Below are positions 45,601-54,428 of a stretch of DNA of 64,000 bases, one piece after another. Under the pieces are notes generated by a model. The model was not told the origin of the DNA, did not search any database, and was given only the letters and a program-made list of their open reading frames with translations. Each line of letters starts with the position of its first letter. The first letter of the stretch is position 1. Made by a program: the position numbers and the translations under genes. Origin of the DNA: Bin87 sp965221295 (lineage in GTDB: Bacteria > Chloroflexota > Dehalococcoidia > Lucifugimonadales > UBA3495); NCBI GenBank assembly GCA_965221295.1, contig OZ244879.1, forward strand, positions 2,232,001-2,296,000. The letters are read 5' to 3'.

Positions 45601-45736
45601 GTGACAGCGGGGAGGGGCAGGCCAGGCGCGGCGTGAGGGCGAGCGGTTACCGACGGGCATTCGGCGATACGTTCCAGTGACATTTATTGCGAATGGTGAT
45701 AAAGGCCCAATTATCGTACCTTGAAACTATCTTTCG

Positions 45737-45765
45737 TTGACAGTCTTGACTTCAAACCGTACACT
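45737..45765 (+). promoter_or_regulatory. probable promoter of the DUF1501-DUF1800 genes
   Basis: Consensus TTGACA, exactly 17 bases, TACACT; 66 bases before the ATG. Confidence 0.65.
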
Positions 45766-45830
45766 TCCGGTTATCGGCCAGCGGGCGCTGGCGCTTTCCA
45801 CATGCACTAATCTCAGGAGGCCTTCGTAAG

Positions 45831-46961
45831 ATGACCACCACCAATAGCAGCCGGTCCCTCGTGGTAATCCAATTGGCCGGCGCCAACGACCCGCTGAATA
45901 CCGTGGTTCCCTACGCCGACGGGCATTACCACGACTTTCGCCCCAACGTTGGCATTCCCACCGACCAGGTTATTCCCATTGACGGGCGATTTGGCTTCAA
46001 CCCCAACATGGCGCCCATAAAGGCGCTATGGGACGAGGGGAAGGTTGCCATAGTCAACGGCATTGGGTATCCCAACCCGAACCGTTCGCACTTCCGCAGC
46101 ATGGACATTTGGCACACCTGCGAACCGGAGAAGGTGGCAACTGAAGGTTGGTTGGGGCGAGTGATTCGCGACCTGGACCCCCAGGGCCATAACGTGATTA
46201 CGGGAGTCAACTTTGGCCGTGGTTTGCCCCGCTCTATGGGGGCGGCAGGCGTGCCGGTGGCCTCGGTGGGGAACCTGGAGACCTACGGGTTGTTCCCGGA
46301 CGTGGAGGAGGAACGCATCCGTGGACTCTGCCTCGACGCCTTCGGGAAGATGTACGGCGGCACGATCCAGGGAGCGGTGATGGACTACTTGGGTCAAACG
46401 GGCCGGGACGCGCTGAAGGGAGCCGACATCCTGCGCACCGCCCCCGAGAAATACTCGTCCACCGTGGAATACGCCGACAACTCGATCTCACAGGCGCTGA
46501 AGAACGTGGCGCAGGTGATGACGGCCGACCTGGGCACTCGCATCTACTACACCCAGCACGGTAGCTTTGACACGCACGGCGACGAAGTGAAAGTTCATGG
46601 CGGGCTGTGGAATCAAGTGTCCGGCGCCGTCAGCGACTTCATGGCCGATTTGGAAGAACACGGCAAGGCCGACGACGCCGTGGTACTCATATGGACCGAG
46701 TTTGGCCGCCGAATCCGGGACAACGGTTCTGGAACCGACCACGGGTCGGGCGGAACGGCTTTCATCATAGGCAACCAGGTGAACGGGGGATTCTACGGCG
46801 AATACCCGTCGCTGGCGGAACGCGATCAGTTGGACGGAGACCTGCATTTCAACAACGATTTCCGCTCCACCTACTCGACCATCGCCGATCAATGGTTGGG
46901 GTTGGACGCGACGAACATCGTGGGCGGCCGGTTCGAGCAATGGGACTTTATTCGGAACTGA
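45831..46961 (+). CDS. DUF1501 (sulfatase-like) protein
   Basis: A 376-residue DUF1501 protein: LVVIQLAGANDPLNTVVPYADGHYHDFRP at the N terminus, FGFNPNMAPIKALWDEGKVAIVNG, YPNPNRSHFRSMDIWHT, QHGSFDTHGDE and IWTEFGRRIRDNGSGTDHGSGGTAF. These are the conserved motifs of the family, distantly related to alkaline phosphatase-like enzymes. Most members carry a Tat signal; none is seen here. Function is unknown; nearly always paired with a DUF1800 gene, as here. AGGAGG precedes the ATG. Confidence 0.92.
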   Translation: MTTTNSSRSLVVIQLAGANDPLNTVVPYADGHYHDFRPNVGIPTDQVIPIDGRFGFNPNMAPIKALWDEGKVAIVNGIGYPNPNRSHFRSMDIWHTCEPEKVATEGWLGRVIRDLDPQGHNVITGVNFGRGLPRSMGAAGVPVASVGNLETYGLFPDVEEERIRGLCLDAFGKMYGGTIQGAVMDYLGQTGRDALKGADILRTAPEKYSSTVEYADNSISQALKNVAQVMTADLGTRIYYTQHGSFDTHGDEVKVHGGLWNQVSGAVSDFMADLEEHGKADDAVVLIWTEFGRRIRDNGSGTDHGSGGTAFIIGNQVNGGFYGEYPSLAERDQLDGDLHFNNDFRSTYSTIADQWLGLDATNIVGGRFEQWDFIRN

Positions 46962-47042
46962 GCTCGCCATCGGAACTAAGTTCGACGGCATAACTGGGTT
47001 TGCGGCCGGAACCAGGTTCGCGGGCGCAACTGGCCTGGCAGC
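46953..47042. repeat. five 18-bp tandem units over the DUF1501 stop codon
   Basis: Units at 46953, 46971, 46989, 47007 and 47025 follow CGGAACTGAGCTCGCCAT with several changes each. The stop TGA of the DUF1501 gene lies in unit one. Confidence 0.85.
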
Positions 47043-47117
47043 GACGATGGGATCGACGGACATGGGGTTTCTCGCGCGAAACCCAAACTCAAGCAAGCGA
47101 AACTCTTGGAGGCAATT

Positions 47118-48533
47118 ATGGGCGATGCGAACATTGCCTTGATGGCTCATCTGATGCGGCGCGCAGGTTTCGGCGCCAACCGAGACGAACTGGAAGCGCG
47201 CGTGGCGCAAGGTTACGAGAACGTGGTGGAAACCCTGCTGAATCCGGGCGCCGCCAACGCCATGCCTGAGGACGTGATTCGGCGGTTTCACGTGGACATG
47301 GCCGAGATGCGCGAGTTGAACAGCGCGGGCGCATATTGGATTTACCGGATGGTAACCACGGACAATCCGCTGGAAGAAAAGATGGCGCTGTTCTGGCACA
47401 GCCTGTTCGCCACGGGGTACTCGAAGTTGAACCAGGCAAGGGCGTTGATGAACCAGATCGACACCTTCCGACGGGGCGCCTTGGGATCGTTCCGCGCGTT
47501 GCTGGTGGAATTGTCCAAGGACCCGGCCATGATCATCTGGTTGGACAACAACGACAACCACAGGGACGACATCAACGAAAACTATGGACGCGAGTTGCTG
47601 GAATTGTTCTCCATGGGGATCGGCAACTACACCGAGGACGACGTGAAGGAGTGCGCTCGCGCCTTCACCGGGTGGACGCTGGGCAACGCAGAGTACATGG
47701 CGACCCGGGCCAGCCGAGATTCCATATGGCCGTACAGCCGGATCGCGTGGCACTTCGAGTACCGAGATCACGACCACGACCACGGTGAAAAGACCTTCCT
47801 GGGTCACACTGGCAATTTCAACGGCGAAGACATCATCGACATCATTGTGCAGCAAGAGGCCACCGCGCGTTTCATCTGCACGCGGTTGTTCCAGTTCTTC
47901 GCGGCGGACGACGTGGACGCTGACGGCGAGGTCGTGATCAACCAGATGATGGAGACCTACTTCGCTTCGGATTACGAAATCCGCTCGGTGTTGCGGACGC
48001 TGTTCAACTCGGACTACTTCAAGTCCGAATCGGCGCGGTTCGCCAGGGTCAAGGGACCCGTGGAACTGGTCGTGGGAGCGGTGCGCATGGCGGGCACCTA
48101 CAGGGAACCGACTTTCGGCGCCGATCAGCTGGCGCGATACACGCTGTACATGGGCCAGGGGATTTTCCAGCCGCCCAGCGTGGAGGGCTGGCACGAAGGG
48201 TCAGAGTGGATCGACAGCGGGGCGTTGGTGGAGAGGGTCAACTTTGTGGGCAAAGAGCTAGGAGACCCTGGCAATCCCGGCGTGAAGGCGATGATCGACC
48301 GGTTGTCGGCTCAGGTTGACCGTCCGTTGACGGCGGAAGAGCAGGTGGACGCCTGCGCCGACTTGTTGGGTCCCATGGAACTGTCGTCGACCACGCGGAC
48401 CTCGCTTAGCGAGTTCGCCGGCGAGCAGGGCGAGGCCGATCTGCGGGTCGGCAGCCGAACCGAGGCCGACGACCAAAGAATCGCGAATCTGATGCGGCTG
48501 CTCACGGCGACACGCGAGTATCAGTTGGCGTGA
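47118..48533 (+). CDS. DUF1800 protein
   Basis: A 471-residue DUF1800 protein: LMRRAGFGANRDELEARVAQ, MALFWHSLFATGYSKLNQA, FRALLVELSKDPAMIIWLDNN, NENYGRELLELFSMGIGNYTEDDVKECARAFTGW, FLGHTGNFNGEDIIDIIV and PPSVEGWHEGSEWI. These match the family; the function is unknown. GGAGG lies 6 bases before the ATG at 47118. It pairs with the DUF1501 gene, and the two are commonly co-encoded. An exported location is typical, but no signal peptide is seen. Confidence 0.92.
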   Translation: MGDANIALMAHLMRRAGFGANRDELEARVAQGYENVVETLLNPGAANAMPEDVIRRFHVDMAEMRELNSAGAYWIYRMVTTDNPLEEKMALFWHSLFATGYSKLNQARALMNQIDTFRRGALGSFRALLVELSKDPAMIIWLDNNDNHRDDINENYGRELLELFSMGIGNYTEDDVKECARAFTGWTLGNAEYMATRASRDSIWPYSRIAWHFEYRDHDHDHGEKTFLGHTGNFNGEDIIDIIVQQEATARFICTRLFQFFAADDVDADGEVVINQMMETYFASDYEIRSVLRTLFNSDYFKSESARFARVKGPVELVVGAVRMAGTYREPTFGADQLARYTLYMGQGIFQPPSVEGWHEGSEWIDSGALVERVNFVGKELGDPGNPGVKAMIDRLSAQVDRPLTAEEQVDACADLLGPMELSSTTRTSLSEFAGEQGEADLRVGSRTEADDQRIANLMRLLTATREYQLA

Positions 48534-48579
48534 CTATTGGCGCCTCGTTTACCACACAGAGCCTGACACACCGAGGACT

Positions 48580-48607
48580 GTAAGGGCGAATGGATATTCG
48601 CCCTTAC
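48580..48607. repeat. perfect 12-bp inverted repeat before the NHL gene
   Basis: GTAAGGGCGAAT and ATTCGCCCTTAC flank four bases. No T run follows, so it may be an operator or RNA hairpin rather than a terminator. It ends 20 bases before the NHL start codon. Confidence 0.8.
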
Positions 48608-48627
48608 GCGGGAATGGAGATCGCGTT

Positions 48628-49656
48628 ATGACTACCGCCGTTGCCGCCGGGCCGGTGGAATACCTCAAGACGATTGGCCTCACCACCAACCAGAGCGGGC
48701 GAGGTTTTACCAATCCGTACGATTGCGCGTTCGCGGCCGACGGGCGGATTCTGGTATTGAATCGTTGCGACACCGTGCGGGCGTCGCTGGTGCGAATCGG
48801 GATGATGAACTGGGAGGAAGATTACCTGGGGGAATTCAGCCGTGGTTACGGGCGTGGCGACGGTCAATGGATCCATCCGGTCGCCATCGCGTTGGATCGG
48901 GACGGCGTGGTGTACGTAACCGACGAGCAGCAGCATCGCATCACAGCCTTGGACACGGATGGGAACTTCGTGCGGCAATGGGGCGAACATGGCGCGGCGG
49001 CCGGCCAAATGAGCGGCCCTGCAGGGTTGGCGATGGGCGCTGACGGAACTCTGTACGTTGTCGAACAGGGCAACAACCGGGTTCAGAGGTTCAGCTCCAG
49101 AGGTGAACCGATGGGGATGTGGGGCGAGGCCGGCGACGGTCCGGGTCAGTTCAACATGCCGTGGGGCGTTGGGTTGGACTCGGCGGGCAACGTCTATGTC
49201 GCGGACTGGCGAAACGACCGCATACAGAAATTCACCGAGGACGGACAATTCCTCGCAATTTATGGATCATCGGGAACGGGCGAAGGCGAGTTCAGTCGGC
49301 CTTCGGGAGTGTGCGTTGACTCTGCCGGTTACATGTACGTCGCCGACTGGGGCAACGAGAGGGTGCAAGTGTTGGACCCGGACGGGGGATTCGTGCAGGC
49401 TTTGCGTGGTCAGGCGACCCTTTCCAAGTGGGCCCAGGATTTCATGTCGGTGAACCCCGACGAGCGCAACACCCGTGAGATGTCAAACCTGACGCCGGAG
49501 TTGCCCGCTCACCTGGACACGCCGTACCTGATTTCATCGCAAACTGAGCCCTACTTCTGGGGGCCGGTTTCAGTGCGACTGGACGCGGCAGAACGGCTTT
49601 TCGTGGTCGAATCCAACCGGCACCGGATACAAGTGTATCAACGCCGCGGGAGCTGA
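48628..49656 (+). CDS. NHL-repeat beta-propeller protein
   Basis: A 342-residue beta-propeller. At least four NHL repeats are clear: HPVAIALDRDGVVYVTDEQQHRI, GPAGLAMGADGTLYVVEQGN, MPWGVGLDSAGNVYVADWRNDRI and RPSGVCVDSAGYMYVADWGNERV. Two flanking, less regular blades begin NPYDCAFAADG and GPVSVRLDAAERLFVVE. NHL proteins are scaffolds or enzymes such as lyases; no catalytic motif points to one. It follows DUF1501-DUF1800 on the same strand and may belong to the same unit. GGAATGGAG precedes the ATG. Confidence 0.88.
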   Translation: MTTAVAAGPVEYLKTIGLTTNQSGRGFTNPYDCAFAADGRILVLNRCDTVRASLVRIGMMNWEEDYLGEFSRGYGRGDGQWIHPVAIALDRDGVVYVTDEQQHRITALDTDGNFVRQWGEHGAAAGQMSGPAGLAMGADGTLYVVEQGNNRVQRFSSRGEPMGMWGEAGDGPGQFNMPWGVGLDSAGNVYVADWRNDRIQKFTEDGQFLAIYGSSGTGEGEFSRPSGVCVDSAGYMYVADWGNERVQVLDPDGGFVQALRGQATLSKWAQDFMSVNPDERNTREMSNLTPELPAHLDTPYLISSQTEPYFWGPVSVRLDAAERLFVVESNRHRIQVYQRRGS

Positions 49657-49663
49657 ACCGCAA

Positions 49664-51097
49664 TTGCGCAACAGCGAACTACTGACCAAGATCAAAGCGG
49701 TGGTCGGCGCGGAATACGTGATCGATCACCGGGAAGATCTGCTGGTGTACGAATACGACGGTTCCGTTGACCGTTCGATGCCGGGCGCGGTGGTTCTGCC
49801 AGCGAGCGCCGAAGAGGTGAGCAAGGTCATGGCGTTGGCGTACGACGCCGGCGTCACTGTGGTTGGCCGGGGGAGCGGAACGGGTTTGAGCGGGGGGGCG
49901 ATTACGCCGCCTGACGGGCTACAGATAGCTTTCCCGCGGATGAATCGCATCCTCGAGGTTGACGCCATCAATCGGACCGCGCTGGTGGAGCCGGGGGTGA
50001 TCAACCTGGATTTGGACAACCATGTGCGACGCTTTGGCATGAGGTACGCGCCGGACCCATCCAGCCAGCGCGCCTGCAGTCTTGGCGGCAACATCGCGGA
50101 GAACGCTGGCGGGCCGCATTGCTTGGCTTATGGCGCCACAACCAACCACATCATTGGCATGGAAGTCGTGCTGGAAGATGGTGAAATAGTCCATCTCGGC
50201 AATCAAGCCCGGGAGGCGGCGGGTTACGATCTGCGGGGCGCATTCGTCGGTTCCGAAGGAACATTTGGCATTGCTACGAAGATTCTGGCGCGGCTGTTGC
50301 CCGCCCCGGAATCGGTACGGACATTCCTGGGCATCTTTCCCGACATCGACTCCGCGTGCACTGCGGTATCCGCGGTGATCGGGTACGGTATAGTGCCGGC
50401 CGCATTGGAGATGATCGATGCCCTGAGCATCCAGGCGGTGCAGAAAGTCACGGACGCGGGGTATCCAAATGACGCAGGGGCGGTGTTGCTGATCGAGCTA
50501 GAAGGCTTGAGGGAGGAGGTAGAGGAAGTAACCAGAGACGTTGAATCGGCGCTCTGGGACACCGGCGCGGCGGACGTGCGGATCGCGGAGGATGACGCGG
50601 AAAGGGAGCGGTTATGGGTGGGACGCAAAACGGCGTTTGGCGCGTTCGGGGCCATCGCACCCAACTACTTTTTGGTTGACGGCGTGGTTCCCCGGACGCA
50701 GCTGACCCAGATGCTGCGCAAGGTAAGCGAAGTCAGCGAGCGTTACGGAATTACCATCGCCAACGTATTTCACGCGGGAGACGGCAACCTGCACCCCTGC
50801 ATGTTGTTTGACGCGCGTCAACCAGGGGTGATGGATAACGCCATGGCCGCGGCGGCGGAACTCATGGCGGAGTGCGCGGCTTTGGGTGGAACCCTGAGCG
50901 GGGAGCACGGAATTGGGCTGGAAAAGAAGGAGTTCATGCCGCTAGTGTATTCGGACGAGGACATGTTGGCGATGCAGCGCCTGCGGGAAGCTTTCGCGCC
51001 GCTGAACCGATTGAATCCTGGGAAGATATTCCCCGATGGCTGCTATTATCGTCCCGCGCCGCACCCTGCGGCGCACACAGCTGGCCTGTACGCCTAA
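49664..51097 (+). CDS. glcD: glycolate oxidase FAD subunit GlcD
   Basis: A 477-residue FAD-linked oxidase oxidising glycolate (or D-lactate) to glyoxylate. The FAD domain has PGAVVLPASAEEVSKVMALA, VVGRGSGTGLSGGA, SLGGNIAENAGGPHCLAYGAT and GAFVGSEGTFGIATKI; the cap domain ends with VFHAGDGNLHP and LSGEHGIGLEKKEFM, which carry the substrate and metal histidines. The start is TTG at 49664, 7 bases after the NHL stop, with GGGAGC upstream. The partner subunits GlcE and GlcF follow, separated by an unrelated small gene. Confidence 0.92.
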   Translation: MRNSELLTKIKAVVGAEYVIDHREDLLVYEYDGSVDRSMPGAVVLPASAEEVSKVMALAYDAGVTVVGRGSGTGLSGGAITPPDGLQIAFPRMNRILEVDAINRTALVEPGVINLDLDNHVRRFGMRYAPDPSSQRACSLGGNIAENAGGPHCLAYGATTNHIIGMEVVLEDGEIVHLGNQAREAAGYDLRGAFVGSEGTFGIATKILARLLPAPESVRTFLGIFPDIDSACTAVSAVIGYGIVPAALEMIDALSIQAVQKVTDAGYPNDAGAVLLIELEGLREEVEEVTRDVESALWDTGAADVRIAEDDAERERLWVGRKTAFGAFGAIAPNYFLVDGVVPRTQLTQMLRKVSEVSERYGITIANVFHAGDGNLHPCMLFDARQPGVMDNAMAAAAELMAECAALGGTLSGEHGIGLEKKEFMPLVYSDEDMLAMQRLREAFAPLNRLNPGKIFPDGCYYRPAPHPAAHTAGLYA

Positions 51098-51101
51098 CCC
51101 A

Positions 51102-51130
51102 TTGACAAAAGACCGGTTATCAAGTATGAT
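51102..51130 (+). promoter_or_regulatory. strong promoter of the small membrane protein gene
   Basis: Consensus TTGACA, exactly 17 bases, TATGAT, starting 4 bases after the glcD stop. It gives the downstream genes their own transcript. Confidence 0.8.
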
Positions 51131-51166
51131 GTTTAAGATTTTTTCGGTAGTGTTATCCGATAACCG
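51114..51166 (+). promoter_or_regulatory. operator-like half sites around the promoter
   Basis: CGGTTATC (51114-51121) lies between -35 and -10, and its complement GATAACCG lies at 51159-51166. The latter is part of a 13-bp palindrome GTTATCCGATAAC (51152-51164) just before the ribosome site AAGGAGG. This suggests a repressor operator or a leader RNA hairpin. Confidence 0.55.
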
Positions 51167-51178
51167 TAAGGAGGTAAT

Positions 51179-51649
51179 ATGAAAACCATTGATAGACTGA
51201 TTGAAGGGGAATATTGGATCATTTATTATTCTGTTTTTGTAGTGACTGTTTATTATTCTGTTTTCGTAGTGACTGTAGGGATATGCACGTGGCTATATTG
51301 GCCGGAGATGTTTGGCCCTGAAAGCGATAAATTGTCCCGTTTGTACACCGTGGCCGCCGTGCTAGGTGTTGCAGCGGGCCTTGCTTTGCTCGTGGTCATA
51401 ATTTTGGAGGTCACAGGACGCATGGTTCTACTAATCCCCGCCGCATGGCGGAAAGCTAAAGCAAAAGGCCTTGAAGAGGGACGTTTGGAAGGGCGCCAAG
51501 AAGGGCGCCAGGAAGGACGCGATGCGGAACGCGAACGGGTGCGGGACATCATTGCCCAGTTTGGGCAAGTAGATCCGGAGACTGGAGCGATTATGCTGGA
51601 CCGGGAGGCTCAAGAGCGGTTACGGAATGGGTCCCACGACGCGGCGTAA
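51179..51649 (+). CDS. small membrane protein with internal repeats and a coiled tail
   Basis: A 156-residue protein, unlike its neighbours in being AT-rich at its start. Residues 12-36 and about 57-77 are hydrophobic (two membrane segments). YYSVFVVTV is repeated twice (a 27-bp tandem duplication). A basic and acidic tail follows: AWRKAKAKGLEEGRLEGRQ, with further EGR units, then ERVRDIIAQFGQVDPETGAIM. The EGR repeats resemble the tails of Rpn-type proteins, but no nuclease domain is present. Function unknown. Excellent AAGGAGG site and a strong promoter. It sits between glcD and glcE, so it may be an insertion. Confidence 0.8.
   Translation: MKTIDRLIEGEYWIIYYSVFVVTVYYSVFVVTVGICTWLYWPEMFGPESDKLSRLYTVAAVLGVAAGLALLVVIILEVTGRMVLLIPAAWRKAKAKGLEEGRLEGRQEGRQEGRDAERERVRDIIAQFGQVDPETGAIMLDREAQERLRNGSHDAA
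51222..51275 (+). repeat. 27-bp in-frame tandem duplication
   Basis: Two copies (51222 and 51249) starting TTTATTATTCTG, one substitution apart, encode YYSVFVVTV twice in the first membrane segment. Their near identity points to recent origin. Confidence 0.92.
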
Positions 51650-51678
51650 CCCCCAATCGTCCGCGGGCTGATGGGCTA

Positions 51679-53019
51679 ATGGGAGGAGCCGACAGCAATA
51701 CGCAGGCGCAACTGGCGGACCTGCTTGGCAATGACGCGGTTGTTGACGCAGCATCGTCAGCCCGTTATGCCATCGGCAGTTTCATCCCTACCGCCGTGGC
51801 GCGTCCGGCAGACGCCGACGGCGTGGCCGCGGTGATGGCTTGGGCACATCGCAACGATGTCGCGGTGTACCCGAGCGGGGGCCGGACACTCATCAGCCTG
51901 GGCAACATTCCGAGCCGGTCCGGCATCGCGTTGGACACCACTCGGTTAGACCGGTTGATTGATTTTCAGCCTGCTGACCTTACGGCCCGCGCTCAAGCAG
52001 GCATGACCATTAGGCGGCTCGACGCCGAGTTGAGGCAGGAAGGCAAAAGCGTTCCGCTGGCTCCACCACTGGCGGACCGGGCCACGGTCGGGGGAACGCT
52101 GGCAACGGGGATCAGCGGGCCCCTGCGCGCCGCGTATGGATTGCCCCGGGATTGGTTGATTGGCGTCAGCGTCGTTGGCGCCGACGGCGTTATCAGCAAG
52201 GCCGGCGGGCAGGTGGTAAAGAACGTAACTGGCTATGACCTAAACCGCCTGTACACCGGATCATTGGGAACGTTGGCCGTCATCACGGAGGCGACGTTCA
52301 AGATCACTCCGGCGCCAACGGCCTTGGCGGCCGTGGCCGCGGAGTTTCCGAACAACCGGGTCGCGGTTGCGGCGTGCCGGCGGCTGCTCGCCAAACCCTT
52401 CGCGCCGCAAGGCCTTCACGTCCTGAGACCTGAGGCGGCGCGGCGATTGAGTGAATGCGGCTTGGCCGACGGGCGTGGGCCGGTAGCAATCGCTCTCATT
52501 GCCGGACGGCCGGCGTCTGCAGCGCGCAGGTTGCAGGACACTGCTGTGGAATGGAGCGACGCTGCGCGCATTGCTGAATTAGGTGAAGCGGAGGCGGTCG
52601 AACTCACCGAGGCATTGGCGGACCTCCCGGTCAACCCTTCGGATCCTCCATCTCTGTGCGTCAGACTGAACGCTCCGCCATCATGCCTAGAGAGCTTACT
52701 GGAGATGGACGAGAGCGAACTGAGCGGAGCGGCGCCTGCGGTTATCGTCGACGCGGGTTTCGGCGGCGGCCGCTTGATGTGGTGGGCGGATCCATCCGGG
52801 GAAGACGCGGTTAGTCTGGCGGAACGACTGCGGCGCATTCAAACCACGGCGATCGATTGGGGCGGCGACGCGATCGTGGAAATCTGCCCAGAGGCGGTAA
52901 AGAGATTGATCGACGTATGGGGCCCGGCGTCATCCGGCTTGGACATCATGCGCAGGATCAAGCGGCAATTTGATCCCAAGGGCATACTCAACCCCGGGCG
53001 ATTCATCGGAGGATTGTAA
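51679..53019 (+). CDS. glcE: glycolate oxidase FAD-binding subunit GlcE
   Basis: A 446-residue FAD-binding protein. PTAVARPADADGVAAVMAWA, AVYPSGGRTLISLGN, LAPPLADRATVGGTLATGISGP, VSVVGADGVISKAGGQVVKNVTGYDLNRLYTGSLGTLAVITEATF are the usual GlcE/FAD_binding_4 motifs, with PKGILNPGRFIGGL at the end. GlcE lacks the catalytic C-terminal domain of GlcD and forms the three-subunit complex. The ribosome site is weak. Its stop overlaps the glcF start by one base. Confidence 0.9.
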   Translation: MGGADSNTQAQLADLLGNDAVVDAASSARYAIGSFIPTAVARPADADGVAAVMAWAHRNDVAVYPSGGRTLISLGNIPSRSGIALDTTRLDRLIDFQPADLTARAQAGMTIRRLDAELRQEGKSVPLAPPLADRATVGGTLATGISGPLRAAYGLPRDWLIGVSVVGADGVISKAGGQVVKNVTGYDLNRLYTGSLGTLAVITEATFKITPAPTALAAVAAEFPNNRVAVAACRRLLAKPFAPQGLHVLRPEAARRLSECGLADGRGPVAIALIAGRPASAARRLQDTAVEWSDAARIAELGEAEAVELTEALADLPVNPSDPPSLCVRLNAPPSCLESLLEMDESELSGAAPAVIVDAGFGGGRLMWWADPSGEDAVSLAERLRRIQTTAIDWGGDAIVEICPEAVKRLIDVWGPASSGLDIMRRIKRQFDPKGILNPGRFIGGL

Positions 53020-54428
53020 TGGCCGAGAGCAGAGACTCGCGGACGGATGAAGTCCGCCGGCCAGGGGAAGGATTGGATGCCGGGCACGGATATCCGTATG
53101 GAGTTCCCTTCGAAGGATCTTTGAACGATGGGCCCGGATTCGCCTGGGGCGATGCGCCGGCCGAATCCGACTTGTACCGATGCGTGCACTGCGGCCTGTG
53201 TCTAAGCGCCTGCCCGACCTATCTGGAGACCAAACTGGAAACGGAGTCGCCGAGGGGACGGATTGCGCTGATGAAGGCGGTCCATGAGGGTCGCGCCGGC
53301 ATCAGCGAGCGCTTGGTTTCCCATTGGGAGATGTGCCTGCAATGCCGGGCCTGCGAAGCAGTGTGTCCCTCGGGCGTGCCCTATGGGAGGTTGATGGAGA
53401 ATACCCGGGCTCAGATCCGGCATGGCGATCTGCAAAGTCCCGAGCTGAATCGCCTGTCGCGGCTGTTCCTGCGAGCCGCGTTGCCTCACAACCGCCGCCT
53501 GCGGATCGCCGGTCATTTGATGCGGGCCTATCAGCGTTCTGGCGCGCAGCGGCTGGTGCGAGGGCTCGGCATACTGAAGGCGTTGCCGGGCGGGTTGGGA
53601 GAAATGGAGGCGCAGATGCCAGTGATGGGCAGTCGGTTCTTTGGGCCGGACGGCCGCCGGCGTCCGGCGCTGGGCGATCGGCGCATGACGGTTGGCCTGC
53701 TCTCGGGTTGCGTCATGCCGCTGATGCAACCCGAAGCGATGATGGCGACAGTGCGAGCGCTGCAACGCAACGGCTGCGACGTGATAACGCCGACGGCGCA
53801 GGGATGTTGCGGCGCGCTCAACCTGCACGCGGGCGATCTGGAGCTGGGCAGACAGCTGGCCCGCAGAAACATTGACGCATTCCGGGGCGCCGGAGTTGAC
53901 GTGATCATCACCGCTTCGGCTGGGTGCGGCTCCTCGATGAAGGAGTACGGCGACCTGCTGCGGGACGATCCGCAATATGGAGACATGGCCAGCGAGTTTG
54001 CGGCCAACACGAAGGACATCACCGAGTTCCTGGCCGACCTGCCCGTGGACCCGCCCCGGGCGGAATTGCCATGGAGGGTCACGATGCAGGACCCGTGCCA
54101 CCTCGCTCACGCTCAACGCATCACCGAAGCGCCTAGGCGGGTATTGCGCAGCATTCCGGGGTTGGAACTGTTCGAGATGCCTGAATCGTCGCTGTGCTGT
54201 GGATCAGCGGGGTTTTATTCGCTGATCCAACGGGACATGTCCCGCAGATTGCAACGACGGAAGGTAGACAACGCCCTATCCACTGAAGCGGCGGTGATCG
54301 CCTCCGCGAACCCGGGTTGCATGGCCCAACTAGATCAGGGATTGCGGAATGTCGGCGCGAAGACGCGGGTAATGCACGTGGTGGAGATACTGGACGCGGC
54401 CTACCGGGCGGAAGGCGGAACGAGCTAA
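53019..54428 (+). CDS. glcF: glycolate oxidase iron-sulfur subunit GlcF
   Basis: A 469-residue iron-sulfur protein moving electrons from GlcDE to the quinone pool. Two [4Fe-4S] motifs, RCVHCGLCLSACPTYLETK and CLQCRACEAVCPSGVPYG, are followed by two CCG domains (GCCGALNLHAGDLELG; DPCHLAHAQRI and SLCCGSAGFYSL). ATG overlaps the glcE stop (TAATG). It converges with the aminotransferase gene, stop codons four bases overlapped. Confidence 0.93.
   Translation: MAESRDSRTDEVRRPGEGLDAGHGYPYGVPFEGSLNDGPGFAWGDAPAESDLYRCVHCGLCLSACPTYLETKLETESPRGRIALMKAVHEGRAGISERLVSHWEMCLQCRACEAVCPSGVPYGRLMENTRAQIRHGDLQSPELNRLSRLFLRAALPHNRRLRIAGHLMRAYQRSGAQRLVRGLGILKALPGGLGEMEAQMPVMGSRFFGPDGRRRPALGDRRMTVGLLSGCVMPLMQPEAMMATVRALQRNGCDVITPTAQGCCGALNLHAGDLELGRQLARRNIDAFRGAGVDVIITASAGCGSSMKEYGDLLRDDPQYGDMASEFAANTKDITEFLADLPVDPPRAELPWRVTMQDPCHLAHAQRITEAPRRVLRSIPGLELFEMPESSLCCGSAGFYSLIQRDMSRRLQRRKVDNALSTEAAVIASANPGCMAQLDQGLRNVGAKTRVMHVVEILDAAYRAEGGTS

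Larger units (their letters stand above)
44922..45830. other. large non-coding region with hairpin-repeat array
   Basis: No gene is seen in this 909 bp. About 600 bp consist of a degenerate tandem array whose units carry the GATTGCC...CGCAATGACA hairpin; the right end holds the promoter and ribosome site of the DUF1501 gene. Confidence 0.8.
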
